From NCBI GenBank assembly GCA_034933305.1, contig JAYFNU010000014.1, positions 8,122 through 72,121 on the forward strand: a stretch of 64,000 nucleotides of DNA, written 5' to 3'. Below are positions 20,004-28,203 of the stretch, piece by piece (position 1 is the stretch's first letter; each line of letters opens with the position of its first letter). The notes beneath the pieces were generated by a model. It saw only the letters and a list, made by a program, of their open reading frames with translations. It did not search any database and was not told the origin of the DNA. The position numbers and the translations under genes were made by a program. The DNA comes from JAYFNU01 sp034933305 (GTDB lineage Bacteria > Bacillota > Clostridia > Oscillospirales > Ruminococcaceae).

Positions 20004-21131
20004 TCAGCAATGGCGTTTGATGTAATCGAGATAGACGCGCGCAAAGGCCGCCACGGCCGCCGCGCTGCCGCGCTCGTTCGCCGTGTGGCACTGCGCGTCG
20101 TCGCCCGGGCCGAAGATGACGAACGGCACGGGATATTTCGGCAGGATCAGCGACGCGTCGGTGTAATAGTGGATGCCCTTGTCGCGCGCGGGCAGATCCG
20201 CCTGCCGCGCGAGCGCGCGCACGCGCCCGACAAAGGAATCGTCCGCCGGCGTCTCGAGCGGGGGACGGTCGTTGAGCACCTCGACGCCGATGCCCGCCGC
20301 CCCGGCGGCCTGCCGGATCCCGGCGAGCAGGGACTCGTTTTTGAGCGACGGCAGCGTCCGGATATCGAGCGTCGCTTCTGCGTGCGCGGGCACGATGTTG
20401 GTCATGACGCCCGCCTGGAAGCCCGTGAGGCTCGCCGTGCTCCCGCCGAGCAGGGCGTGCCGGCCGCTGTCCAGCGCCGCGCGCACGGTGCCGAGAAAGC
20501 GCATGAGCTTTTCCGCCGCGTTGTCGCCGAGCTCGGGGCGCGAGGCGTGGCACGAGCGCCCCTCGGCGGTCAGCCGCAGCCACAGCGCGCCCTTTTCGCA
20601 CAGGCCGATATCCCCCGCCGACGGCTCGCACACGAAGATCTCCGTCACGCCGCCGAGCGCGCCGCTGTCCGCGGCTGCGCGCGCGCCGAGTCCGCCGCTC
20701 TCTTCATCCGCCGTAAAGCAGAAGACGAGCCTTCGCGCGAGAGGCGCCGCGCCGAGACGGTCGAGCGTCAGCAGCATGGCCGCGACGCCGCCCTTCATAT
20801 CCGCCGCGCCGCGGCCGTAGACGGTGTCGCCGTCGAACCGCGCCGTGAAGGGATCGCTGTCCCACGCCGCGGCCGGTCCGCTCGCGACCGTGTCGAGATG
20901 GCCGAAGAACGCCGTCGCCGGCGCGCCCGCGGGGCCCGCTTCGACGAGCAGCGACGCGCGGCCGCCGCCGTGTTCGAGCCGCCGCAGCCGCAATTCGGAT
21001 CCCGCGTATCTTTTTTCGATAAATTCGCACAGCGCCGCTTCGTTCCCCGCGGGCTGCGCGGTGTTGACGCCGATCAGCTGCGCGAGCAGTCCCGCGCATT
21101 CGGCCGCCGTGATCTCTCTGTCCATTTTCAT
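20004..21131 (-). CDS. M20 family metallopeptidase (ArgE/DapE/CPG2-like)
   Basis: A 375-residue zinc amidohydrolase. Motifs in order: GHLDTVASG (first His and Asp), GRGAADMKGG (bridging Asp), TADEESGGLGA (catalytic Glu-Glu) and a dimerisation domain with GRSCHASRPELG. DARDKGIHYYTDAS and CHTANER near the end carry further ligand positions. It should cleave an amide bond of an acylated amino acid or short peptide. Its start overlaps the stop of the amidohydrolase gene by 4 bases, so the two are translationally coupled. Confidence 0.9.
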   Translation of the reverse strand: MKMDREITAAECAGLLAQLIGVNTAQPAGNEAALCEFIEKRYAGSELRLRRLEHGGGRASLLVEAGPAGAPATAFFGHLDTVASGPAAAWDSDPFTARFDGDTVYGRGAADMKGGVAAMLLTLDRLGAAPLARRLVFCFTADEESGGLGARAAADSGALGGVTEIFVCEPSAGDIGLCEKGALWLRLTAEGRSCHASRPELGDNAAEKLMRFLGTVRAALDSGRHALLGGSTASLTGFQAGVMTNIVPAHAEATLDIRTLPSLKNESLLAGIRQAAGAAGIGVEVLNDRPPLETPADDSFVGRVRALARQADLPARDKGIHYYTDASLILPKYPVPFVIFGPGDDAQCHTANERGSAAAVAAFARVYLDYIKRHC

Positions 21132-22462
21132 CCCCGATACAGCGTGAGGTCGCCCACGCCGGTGTTGGCGTAAAAGCCCTGTTTCGCCGCGAAGCGACCC
21201 GCGCCGAAGCCGCTGCGCACCGCGCCGCCGTCAAAGCTGACGGGACGGCCGTTGACGACGGTGCAGACCGCGCGGCCCGACAGCGGATCGGCGACCGTGA
21301 TGTTCGCGAGCGCGCCCGCGCCGAGATGGCCGAGCTTCTGCGCAAAAAACGGATTGCCGGTGCGCCGCGAAAGAAAGGCCGCGGGCTCGCTCGTCATCGT
21401 CGCGGCGGCGTCGGCAAGCGGCAGCACGCCCTCGCGCGCGAGGAAAAAGACGGCGGGCAGATCGTCCGCCGAGTCGCCGAAGCCCTTCATGACGGCGCCG
21501 CTCTGCCCGTCGGACACGAGCAGGCGCACCTTCCGGTCGGCGAGCGCGCGCAGCGCGAGCTCCCGGGCGCGGGGATCCATCTTGAGCCCTTCCGCGCGGC
21601 CGCGGTTCGGCAGCAGCATCGAGCTGACGAACTCCGCCGTGATGTTCTCGCCGTCCACGAGCGACAGCACATCGCGCATGCCCGCAAGGCCGTCCGCGTG
21701 GGTGCCGCAGCCCGCCGCCGTCGCGTGGCCGAGATGCAGCGGCCGTCCCTTCGACAGCGCCGCCATGCGCTGCGCGTGCAGCGGATCCTGCGTGTGCGAC
21801 ATGAAAACCACACCCGCGCGGCTGGTGACGTCGAACAGCCGTTCGATCGTCTCATCCGGCAGGATAAAATGCCCCATGTGATCCTTGATGCCGATGATGC
21901 GGCGGGCGCTCGCGTTGGTGATGGCGTTGCGGGACAGCTTTTGTCCGGCCGTCCCGTCGTCGAGCTCCCCGCGCAGCAGCGCGACGAGCTCATCCGCGCC
22001 GAGGCACGTCGCCGTCGCGGCCGCCGCGCCCACAAAGACGCCGACGTTGAGCGGCACGCCGCGGTCGACCTCCGCGCCCAGCAGCGCGGGGGCCATGAAG
22101 GTGTTGCCCGCGCCGGGCGAAAAAGCGGTCGTCACGCCGTCGTTCGCCGCCTTGAAAAGCGGGCTCGTGTAGATGTCGAACAGGTCGCCGAGGTGCAGGT
22201 GCAGGTCGATGAGGCCCGGCAGCACGACATAGCCCGCGCAGTCGATGACGCGCGCGCCGTCCGGCGCGGACAGCCCCGCGCCGACGCGCACGACCGCGTC
22301 GCCCTCGACGGCCACGTCGAATATCCCGTCGACGCCGTTTTTCGGGTCGACGACGCGGCCGCCCGCCAGAAGCAGCCGGCCGCCTGCCGCGGGACACCGC
22401 CCGCGCTGATCTTCCTTTTCCGTGATCGCGCCGCAGCCCGCGACGCCCTTTTCATACAACAT
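21128..22462 (-). CDS. Amidohydrolase / dihydroorotase-like enzyme
   Basis: A 444-residue metal-dependent hydrolase of the amidohydrolase superfamily. The TIM-barrel signature HLHLGD at about residue 90 gives the first two His ligands; IGIKDHMGH holds the Lys expected to be carboxylated; MSHTQDP and LHLGHATAAG give the other two His; LVSDGQ gives the catalytic Asp. The composite beta domain at both ends (VVDPKNGV, ANITVADPL) fits dihydroorotase or D-aminoacylase relatives. The natural substrate is unknown; a cyclic amide or acylated amine is likely. It lies 12 bases after the BtpA-like gene in the same operon. Confidence 0.87.
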   Translation of the reverse strand: MLYEKGVAGCGAITEKEDQRGRCPAAGGRLLLAGGRVVDPKNGVDGIFDVAVEGDAVVRVGAGLSAPDGARVIDCAGYVVLPGLIDLHLHLGDLFDIYTSPLFKAANDGVTTAFSPGAGNTFMAPALLGAEVDRGVPLNVGVFVGAAAATATCLGADELVALLRGELDDGTAGQKLSRNAITNASARRIIGIKDHMGHFILPDETIERLFDVTSRAGVVFMSHTQDPLHAQRMAALSKGRPLHLGHATAAGCGTHADGLAGMRDVLSLVDGENITAEFVSSMLLPNRGRAEGLKMDPRARELALRALADRKVRLLVSDGQSGAVMKGFGDSADDLPAVFFLAREGVLPLADAAATMTSEPAAFLSRRTGNPFFAQKLGHLGAGALANITVADPLSGRAVCTVVNGRPVSFDGGAVRSGFGAGRFAAKQGFYANTGVGDLTLYRG

Positions 22463-22474
22463 CCGACGCCTCCG

Positions 22475-23197
22475 TCAGCGCAGCTTCCTGACTTCGTCCA
22501 TGAATTCGCGGACATGGGCGGCGCACACGTCGCCGGTGTCCCTGCGGGTATCCTTGAAAGTGCTGCCGACGATGGCGGCGTCGCCGAGCGCCAGCTTGAC
22601 CGCGACGGTCTCGGGCGTCATGCCGGCCGCCACCACGAGCGGGAAATCGCCGGCGATGGCGCGGAATTCGCGGATCTTGCTGTCGGCGGTGTCCATGCCG
22701 GTGCCCTCGCCCGTCACGGCGACGGCGTCGCACCGCTGCATGCCCAGCCGCAGATCCTCCTCGAGGCTGCGCCCGGACAAATATTTCTGATACTTGAACC
22801 GCACGCCGCCGATGACGGCGACCGTGCCGCGCGCGCGCCACTCCCCGATCATGGCAGCATACGCGGGATCGTCGGCGGGCGCGAGATGCCCGCAGACGGA
22901 GTCGACCTGCATGAACGGCGCGCCGTAGGTCTCGGCGAGCTGATAGCTGCGCGCGAACTGGTCGAGCACGTTGACGCCGAGGATGTACCCCGGCCGCTCG
23001 CGCCGCAGCAGCGCGAGCGCCGCCTCGACGTCGCCCGCGTCGCCGACATAGTCCTCGACGATCATGCCGTCGACGCCGTTCTCGGCGTAGATGTCCGCCT
23101 CGCGCAGCGTGCGCTCCATGCGCTCGGCGCGGGTGTCTCCCTTGAGATGGAGCATGCCGAGGATCGGCTTCTTTTCCTGAAAGATCTCGAGAAACAT
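22475..23197 (-). CDS. BtpA/SgcQ family TIM-barrel protein, copy 1
   Basis: A 240-residue protein of the BtpA/SgcQ family, a TIM barrel of unsettled enzymatic function (BtpA is tied to photosystem I accumulation in cyanobacteria; SgcQ is in an E. coli sugar-type cluster). Family features seen are KPILGMLHLKGD at the start, NGVDGMIVEDYVGD, and the phosphate-binding-like end GDAAIVGSTFKD. The ATG overlaps the stop of the PfkB-like gene by one base and is preferred over the much longer frame, which only reads through that gene out of frame. A second copy lies in the same operon. Confidence 0.85.
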   Translation of the reverse strand: MFLEIFQEKKPILGMLHLKGDTRAERMERTLREADIYAENGVDGMIVEDYVGDAGDVEAALALLRRERPGYILGVNVLDQFARSYQLAETYGAPFMQVDSVCGHLAPADDPAYAAMIGEWRARGTVAVIGGVRFKYQKYLSGRSLEEDLRLGMQRCDAVAVTGEGTGMDTADSKIREFRAIAGDFPLVVAAGMTPETVAVKLALGDAAIVGSTFKDTRRDTGDVCAAHVREFMDEVRKLR

Positions 23198-24135
23198 CAG
23201 TTCTCCTCCTGCATGAGCTCGGCGAAGCGGCGCTCGATCCTGTCGAGCAGCTCGCCGCGCAGCTCCTTGGTGTACAGCGGGTACGGGCCGGTCTGCGCCG
23301 CGTTGAGCCCGGCGGCGTAATTGGCGTACAGCACCGTTTTGAGCGGATGAAAGCCCTCGCAGAAGCCGTACATCGCCGCGCCCGTCGAGCAGTTTCCGCA
23401 GCCCGTGGAATCGACGCTCTCGTCGGCGCCGACCGAGCCGGCGAACCACGCCCTGCCGTCGGCGATCATGTACGCGCCCTTCGGGCCGACGCGGAAAAAG
23501 CAGGGAACGCCGAAGCGCAGGATCGCGTCGACCGATTCCGCCTCGTCCGCCGTGCCGAACAGGTCCTTCGACTCGGGCAGGTTGATCGAAAAAATGTCGC
23601 TGTGCTCCCGGATGGCGGACAGCAGACGCGTGCGCAGGCCCGGGTCGGCGGTGTCGCTCGTGTCGAGCTCCCACATGATCTTCGCGTTCGGCGCCTTTTC
23701 CCGGATGGCCGGGATCCCCTGCCAGATCGGCTCCGTGACGCCCGATTCGATGTAGATGCCCTTCGTGTCGGCGCCCGCGCGCTTTGCGACATATTCGGGG
23801 AGGATGGCCCACGCGCCGCCGCAGGCGGCGTCGAAGTCCGGGCCGTACTTGGAATATTCGATCCAGCGGCCGTCGGGAGAATACTCGAGATAGTTATAGC
23901 GCGTGCGCGGCAGCACCTTTTCGACGCCGTCGAACGACAGGCCGTTCGCGCGGTAGTAATCGCCGTAGACGTCCTCGAAATCCGGCCCTGCGGTCGTCAC
24001 GAGCAGCACGTCGTCGCAGTAGGGCTTGACGCCGTTGAGCGCGTAGAGCGCGCCGCCGAGAAAGCCGTCGGCGCGGGAGCCGTCGGCGTACAGGATGTCG
24101 TTCGTGATGGTCGCGCCCGTGACAAGATATTTCAT
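23197..24135 (-). CDS. PfkB-fold protein with altered catalytic site
   Basis: A 312-residue ribokinase-fold protein. The N-terminus (GGALYALNGVKPY) and the fold pattern fit PfkB kinases, but the C-terminal signature reads DSTGCGNCSTGAAMYGF: where the family has GAGD, this protein has GCGN, replacing the catalytic Asp with Asn. Phosphotransfer may be lost or changed, and the protein could serve as a binding or regulatory subunit. Many aromatic residues near position 85 (RYNYLEYSPDGRWIEYSKYG) could form an unusual substrate lid. It sits between the ECF ATPases and the BtpA-like gene in the operon. Confidence 0.82.
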   Translation of the reverse strand: MKYLVTGATITNDILYADGSRADGFLGGALYALNGVKPYCDDVLLVTTAGPDFEDVYGDYYRANGLSFDGVEKVLPRTRYNYLEYSPDGRWIEYSKYGPDFDAACGGAWAILPEYVAKRAGADTKGIYIESGVTEPIWQGIPAIREKAPNAKIMWELDTSDTADPGLRTRLLSAIREHSDIFSINLPESKDLFGTADEAESVDAILRFGVPCFFRVGPKGAYMIADGRAWFAGSVGADESVDSTGCGNCSTGAAMYGFCEGFHPLKTVLYANYAAGLNAAQTGPYPLYTKELRGELLDRIERRFAELMQEEN

Positions 24136-24145
24136 GGCGCGGGCC

Positions 24146-24937
24146 TCACAGCTTTTCGACGAGCTCGTCGCAGAACAGGATCTTGCCGCTGACCCCGAGC
24201 TTTTTCGCGAGCTCGCCGATCTGCGGCTTTTTGATGCGCGCGTCGGCGACGACGTCCTCGTTCCAGAAGACGTCGCGGGCCGTCCCGTCGGCGATGATGT
24301 TCTTGTGCGCCATCGCGACGATGCGCTTGAAATTCGCGACGGCGAAGTCCATGTCGTGGGTGATGGTGATGACCGTCACGCCGTCGGCCTCAAGGCCGTC
24401 GATCATCGACGCCAGCGTCTCGGTGCCGTGCTTGTCCTGGCCCGCCGTCGGCTCGTCGAGGATGATGTACTTCGGCTTCGACGCGATGACCGCGGCGATG
24501 GCGACGAATTTGCGGATGGGGTACGGGATGTCGAGCGGATTCATCTCGAGGTATTTCCCGATATCCGTCAGCTCGACCGCCCGGTCGACGCGCGCCTTGA
24601 TCTCCTGCTCGGAGAGCTTGAAATAGCGCGGCATATACTCGATCTCCGCGATGACGGAGCTGTTGAAGATCTGGTCGTCGGGGTTCTGGAAGACATAGCC
24701 GACCATGCTCGCGATGGCGGCGGTCGTCTTGTCCTTCGTATTGACGCCGTCGATGACGACGTCGCCCTGCGTCGGCTTGTTGAGGCCGTTCATCATCTTG
24801 ACGCAGGTCGTCTTGCCGGCGCCGTTCTGGCCGACGATGGCGACGCGCTCGCCCTCTTTGATCGTGATGTTGATGTTTTCGAGCGCCTGGAAACCGTTCG
24901 GGTAGCTGAAGCCCGCGTTTTTGATCTCGATCGCCAT
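24146..24937 (-). CDS. ECF transporter ATPase with degenerate signature motif
   Basis: A 263-residue ABC ATPase of the energy-coupling-factor type. Walker A (GQNGAGKTT), Q loop (GYVFQNPDDQ), Walker B (YIILDEPTAG) and switch His (TITHDMD) are intact. The ABC signature, normally LSGGQ, is replaced by DIPYPIRK. In a heterodimer with the neighbouring ATPase, one composite ATP site would lack its signature. It lies 3 bases downstream of the partner ATPase gene. Confidence 0.9.
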   Translation of the reverse strand: MAIEIKNAGFSYPNGFQALENINITIKEGERVAIVGQNGAGKTTCVKMMNGLNKPTQGDVVIDGVNTKDKTTAAIASMVGYVFQNPDDQIFNSSVIAEIEYMPRYFKLSEQEIKARVDRAVELTDIGKYLEMNPLDIPYPIRKFVAIAAVIASKPKYIILDEPTAGQDKHGTETLASMIDGLEADGVTVITITHDMDFAVANFKRIVAMAHKNIIADGTARDVFWNEDVVADARIKKPQIGELAKKLGVSGKILFCDELVEKL

Positions 24938-24940
24938 TCT

Positions 24941-25786
24941 TTAGCGCCTCCTGTTCCCGACGAGCGCGGCGGCTTCGTCGATCGTGATGGGGATGCCGCC
25001 GAGCGGCTTGCCCGCCTCTTCCATTTTGTGGCCGAAGATCGCGGCCGCGGGGATCATCGCGCCCTTGTCGAGCGTCGACAGGTCGCTCAGGACGTCCTTT
25101 GCGCTGCCGCTCGCGGCGATGGAGCCGTGCTGCATGACGAGGATCTCCTCGCAGTATTCGGCGATGAGGTCGATCTTGTGCTCGACGAGGATGATCGTCT
25201 TGCCGCTGTTCTTCAGGGTGTGGATGATCTCGAAGACGTCCGCCGTCCCCTCGGGGTCGAGCTGCGACGTCGGCTCGTCGATGACGAGCGTGTCGGGGTC
25301 CATGACGATGATGGACGCGAAGGCGACGCGCTGGCGCTGGCCGCCGGAGAGCTCGTTCGGGTTGTTTTTGATGAGGTCCTCGATCTTGAGCAGCCTGCAG
25401 ACGTCCGCCACGCGGTCGATGATCTCGTCCTTCGGCACGCCGAGATTCTCGAGACCCATCGCGACCTCCTCAAAGACGGTGTCCTTGATGCCGCTGATCT
25501 GGGTGAAGGGGTTCTGGAAGACGTAGCCGATCTTCGCGGAGATCTCCGCCGTGTCCCAGTCGCGCACGTCGGTGCCGTCGATGATGGCGTCGCCCTTCAG
25601 CTTGCCGAGATAAAAATGCGGGATGAGGCCGCGGATGAGATTGCAAAGCGTCGTCTTGCCGCCGCCGTTCTCGCCGATGACCCCGTAGAATTTTCCGCGC
25701 TCGAACGAATAATTGATGTCCTTGAGCGCGAAATCCCGCGTGTAGGGATATTTATAGGTAACGTTTCTCAGTTCGATGTACGCCAT
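24941..25786 (-). CDS. ECF transporter ATPase, canonical subunit
   Basis: A 281-residue ABC ATPase with all motifs: Walker A GENGGGKTT, Q loop VFQNPFTQ, signature NELSGGQRQRV, Walker B LVIDEPTSQLD and switch His VEHKID. The last 50 residues extend beyond the core as in EcfA proteins. It pairs with the degenerate ATPase just downstream and with the T and S proteins upstream to form one ECF importer. Confidence 0.93.
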   Translation of the reverse strand: MAYIELRNVTYKYPYTRDFALKDINYSFERGKFYGVIGENGGGKTTLCNLIRGLIPHFYLGKLKGDAIIDGTDVRDWDTAEISAKIGYVFQNPFTQISGIKDTVFEEVAMGLENLGVPKDEIIDRVADVCRLLKIEDLIKNNPNELSGGQRQRVAFASIIVMDPDTLVIDEPTSQLDPEGTADVFEIIHTLKNSGKTIILVEHKIDLIAEYCEEILVMQHGSIAASGSAKDVLSDLSTLDKGAMIPAAAIFGHKMEEAGKPLGGIPITIDEAAALVGNRRR

Positions 25787-25805
25787 GTTCTTTTTTTCCT
25801 CCCGT

Positions 25806-26609
25806 TCACTTCACGATCGCGAGCACGATGCGCGCGGCGATGAGCAGCACCAGGCCGACGGCGAAGAACCAGCACAGCGCCTTCTCAAAGGGCCGCATCG
25901 GCTCGAGCTCGCGGATGAACGTGTGCTTGCGGTCGACGGAGAAGGCGCGCGCGTCCATGGCGATCGACTTCTCCTCGGTGCTGGAAAAGGCGCCGAGCAT
26001 CAGCGGCCCGATCGTCGGGAAAAACGCCTTCGCCCGCACGATGATGTTGCCGTCCGTCTCGATGCCGCGGGATTTCTGGCTCTCCAGGATGGTGACGGAC
26101 GTCTGCTTGAGGTCGATGATGTTCTGCATGGAGGACAGCATGATGAACGACGTCTCGTGGGAGACGCCGAGGCGTTCGAACGCGTACATGAGATCGCGCA
26201 TCGGCGTCGTCTCAAAGAACAGCAGCACGCCGCCCGCGAAGCCCAGCATGTAGGAGTTGATGTTCATCGCGGTGATGAACGACTCGAGATACCACTTCCA
26301 GCCGAAAATGCTGAACATGACCGTCACGTTTCCCGTGCGCATGCCGATCTCGCGGATGATTGTGAGGAAAACGCCGATGATCAGGAACAGCACGAGAAAG
26401 ACCTTGGCGAATTTCTTGCCCTGCCCCGCAAGGGCGGCGAAGATAAAATAGAACAGGCACCACGCGAAGCCGTATCTCCAGTCGGCGACGACGATCGTCG
26501 AGAGCGCGACGCTCAGGCAGATGATCAGCTTTGTCATCGGATACAGGTCGCACCAGAAATTCCCGACCTTGTAATACCTCGTGAAAGAGTTGACAAAATC
26601 CATATCCAT
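25806..26609 (-). CDS. ECF transporter transmembrane (T) component
   Basis: A 267-residue CbiQ/EcfT-type membrane protein with about five helices. Two coupling motifs that contact the ATPases are visible, ESQKSRGIE and MDARAFS, the usual Ala-Arg-Gly-like pair. It transmits ATP hydrolysis to the substrate-binding S protein. The ATG at 26609 follows AGGAG; an ATG at 26603 is possible. It lies 19 bases before the ATPase gene and 123 bases after the S gene, with a hairpin in that gap. Confidence 0.92.
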   Translation of the reverse strand: MDMDFVNSFTRYYKVGNFWCDLYPMTKLIICLSVALSTIVVADWRYGFAWCLFYFIFAALAGQGKKFAKVFLVLFLIIGVFLTIIREIGMRTGNVTVMFSIFGWKWYLESFITAMNINSYMLGFAGGVLLFFETTPMRDLMYAFERLGVSHETSFIMLSSMQNIIDLKQTSVTILESQKSRGIETDGNIIVRAKAFFPTIGPLMLGAFSSTEEKSIAMDARAFSVDRKHTFIRELEPMRPFEKALCWFFAVGLVLLIAARIVLAIVK

Positions 26610-26630
26610 AAAAAACGGGCTCCTTTTAGG

Positions 26631-26679
26631 AACACGGAAAGGGCGCCGGCGCTAACCCGCCGGCGCCCTTTTTCGTGTT
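26631..26679. terminator. Strong hairpin between S and T genes
   Basis: A near-perfect inverted repeat with the stem GGGCGCCGGC and flanking AACACG/CGTGTT lies inside the operon. It is followed by TTTTT on the plus strand but only TTTCC on the minus (coding) strand. It could act as a partial terminator or RNA-processing site that makes the S protein more abundant than T and the ATPases. Confidence 0.6.
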
Positions 26680-26732
26680 GATTATGACAGAAGGGTCCTT
26701 GCGCGCCGTCAGACGGCGCGCCGCTGGATCGC

Positions 26733-27347
26733 TTATTCTTCCTCGAGCGCCTTGTCGGCATCCTTGATATAGATATAGCCGAGCGGGAGCTTGGAAAGGA
26801 AGCGGGTCGGGATGGCTTTGAAAATTCCGAAGCAGGCGAGGACGGTGAGGACCTTGTCGAGAACGTCCATGCAGAATTCGGCGATGAACTGCGCGAGGAA
26901 CTTCGGCAGACCGACGACCTCATGCAGCGGGATGGAGAACATGGAGGATACGCCGCTGCCGAAATCGAAGCCGTAGACGATCCAGGTGATGCAGGCGCCG
27001 ATGCCGCCGCCGATGAACGCGAAGATCAGCGAGCTCAGCAGGGTCTTCCAGAGGCTCTTGAACCAGCCCTTTTTGGAGAGGATGACCGCGACGACCGCGA
27101 ACGCCATGTTGAGCGGCGCATAGAACAGCGTCGTCGGCGAGGAGATCGCATTGAGGATGTTGGAGATGAGTCCCACGAGGATGCCGGGCCAGTAGCCGCA
27201 CAGAGCCGCGACAACGATCGTGCCGATCGAGTCCAGATAGATCGGAAGCTTCAGCAGGATCGCGATCTGTCCGCCGATGAAGTTGACGGCGATGCCGATC
27301 GGGATCAGGAACAGGGACAGTTTGTCGATTTTGCCTTTCTTAGCCAT
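26733..27347 (-). CDS. ECF transporter substrate-binding (S) component, substrate unknown
   Basis: A 204-residue membrane protein with six predicted helices, the size and layout of an S component, next to its T and ATPase genes. The N-terminal part (LKLPIYLDSIGTIVVAALCG) resembles other S proteins. No vitamin-specific signature that I know is recognisable, so the ligand is open. The ATG was chosen because GGAGG lies seven bases upstream; the longer frame runs through the promoter region. Gene context (nucleoside hydrolase, kinases, amide hydrolases) suggests a nucleoside-like or amide-bearing ligand. Confidence 0.85.
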   Translation of the reverse strand: MAKKGKIDKLSLFLIPIGIAVNFIGGQIAILLKLPIYLDSIGTIVVAALCGYWPGILVGLISNILNAISSPTTLFYAPLNMAFAVVAVILSKKGWFKSLWKTLLSSLIFAFIGGGIGACITWIVYGFDFGSGVSSMFSIPLHEVVGLPKFLAQFIAEFCMDVLDKVLTVLACFGIFKAIPTRFLSKLPLGYIYIKDADKALEEE

Positions 27348-27422
27348 GGTTATTCCTCCGTTAGTAATATTCAACCCGCAGGACGCGGGATTGAGCCAAA
27401 TTGTTACGAAATTGTTAACTAT

Positions 27423-27451
27423 AAGATAACGTATTTCGGTGCTTTTGTCAA
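27423..27451 (-). promoter_or_regulatory. Internal consensus promoter before the S gene
   Basis: On the minus strand TTGACA (27446-27451) overlaps the stop codon of the upstream gene, and TATCTT (27423-27428) follows after 17 bp. Downstream, TAACAATTT occurs twice in direct repeat within about 20 bases, a possible operator, then a small CCCGC/GCGGG hairpin. It would let the transporter be made apart from the upstream genes. Confidence 0.65.
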
Positions 27452-28200
27452 ATACAGCGCATCTGGCCGTCGAGCCAGACGTACATGTCCTCGTGCTTGA
27501 GGCCGGGGCCGTCCCCGCAGCCGATGTGCGGCTCAAAGGACAGCGGCTTGCCGTGGCCGACGATCCGCTCGGTCACGCCGCGCGCGACGGCCACGCGCTG
27601 TTCGGGAAAATTCTCGATCGAATGGCCGAAGTTGTCGTGATAGTCGAGGTTGTGCCAGCCGGCGCGCGCGAGGGCGGCGGTGATGTGGTAGTAGAGATCC
27701 TCGAAGGTCGTCTTTTCGTCGACGAACTGTATCATCTCGCGGTGCAGCGCATGCTCGAGCTCCATGCCCCGCCGGCAGGCCCCCTGCGGCAGTGCCGCTT
27801 CGGGCGTGACCCTGCCGCCGACGAGGAAAAAGCTGCGCGTATAATCGCCCCATCCTCCGTCGACGCACGGGCAGAGATCGACCGTGACGACGTCGTCCGG
27901 CGCGACGGTCAGACCCGCGTCGGCGAACTCGGCGTCGGGATCGTCGCGGCCCGAATAGGTCGTCAGCTCGCCGAAGAGCACCAGCGCCCCGTGCCGGTTG
28001 CGCGACCAGAAGCTCTCGCTGCCGAGCGCCTTCATCGTTCGCTCCGCAAAATCGCGGATCTCCTCGTAGGACAGCCCCGGCCGCAAAAACGCGGCGAGCC
28101 GCTCGGTCGTGCGCTTGGCGATCTCCTGCGCCTTCAGGATGCCGCCCATGCGCAGATTGGGGCTGTTGTAAAGCTCCAGCATCCGCTGCTTTCTGTCCAT
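27448..28200 (-). CDS. M24 peptidase-fold protein, copy 2
   Basis: A 250-residue paralogue of the M24 protein that ends this operon. Likely metal ligands are the Asp pair in DLCPCVDGGWGDYTR, His in FGHSIENF, Glu in LSFEPHIG and Glu in KHEDMYV. SFWSRNRHGALVLFGE matches the same region of copy 1 (SWWYHGVGALVLLGP). It lies 3 bases after the second BtpA-like gene. Keeping two diverged copies suggests two related substrates or a heteromeric enzyme. Confidence 0.85.
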   Translation of the reverse strand: MDRKQRMLELYNSPNLRMGGILKAQEIAKRTTERLAAFLRPGLSYEEIRDFAERTMKALGSESFWSRNRHGALVLFGELTTYSGRDDPDAEFADAGLTVAPDDVVTVDLCPCVDGGWGDYTRSFFLVGGRVTPEAALPQGACRRGMELEHALHREMIQFVDEKTTFEDLYYHITAALARAGWHNLDYHDNFGHSIENFPEQRVAVARGVTERIVGHGKPLSFEPHIGCGDGPGLKHEDMYVWLDGQMRCI

Positions 28201-28203
28201 CGT

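Noticed and set aside
22475..23812. 445-codon reading of the first BtpA-like gene
   Set aside because: The first 205 codons are the PfkB-like gene out of frame; the family N-terminus and overlap with that gene's stop set the start at 23197.
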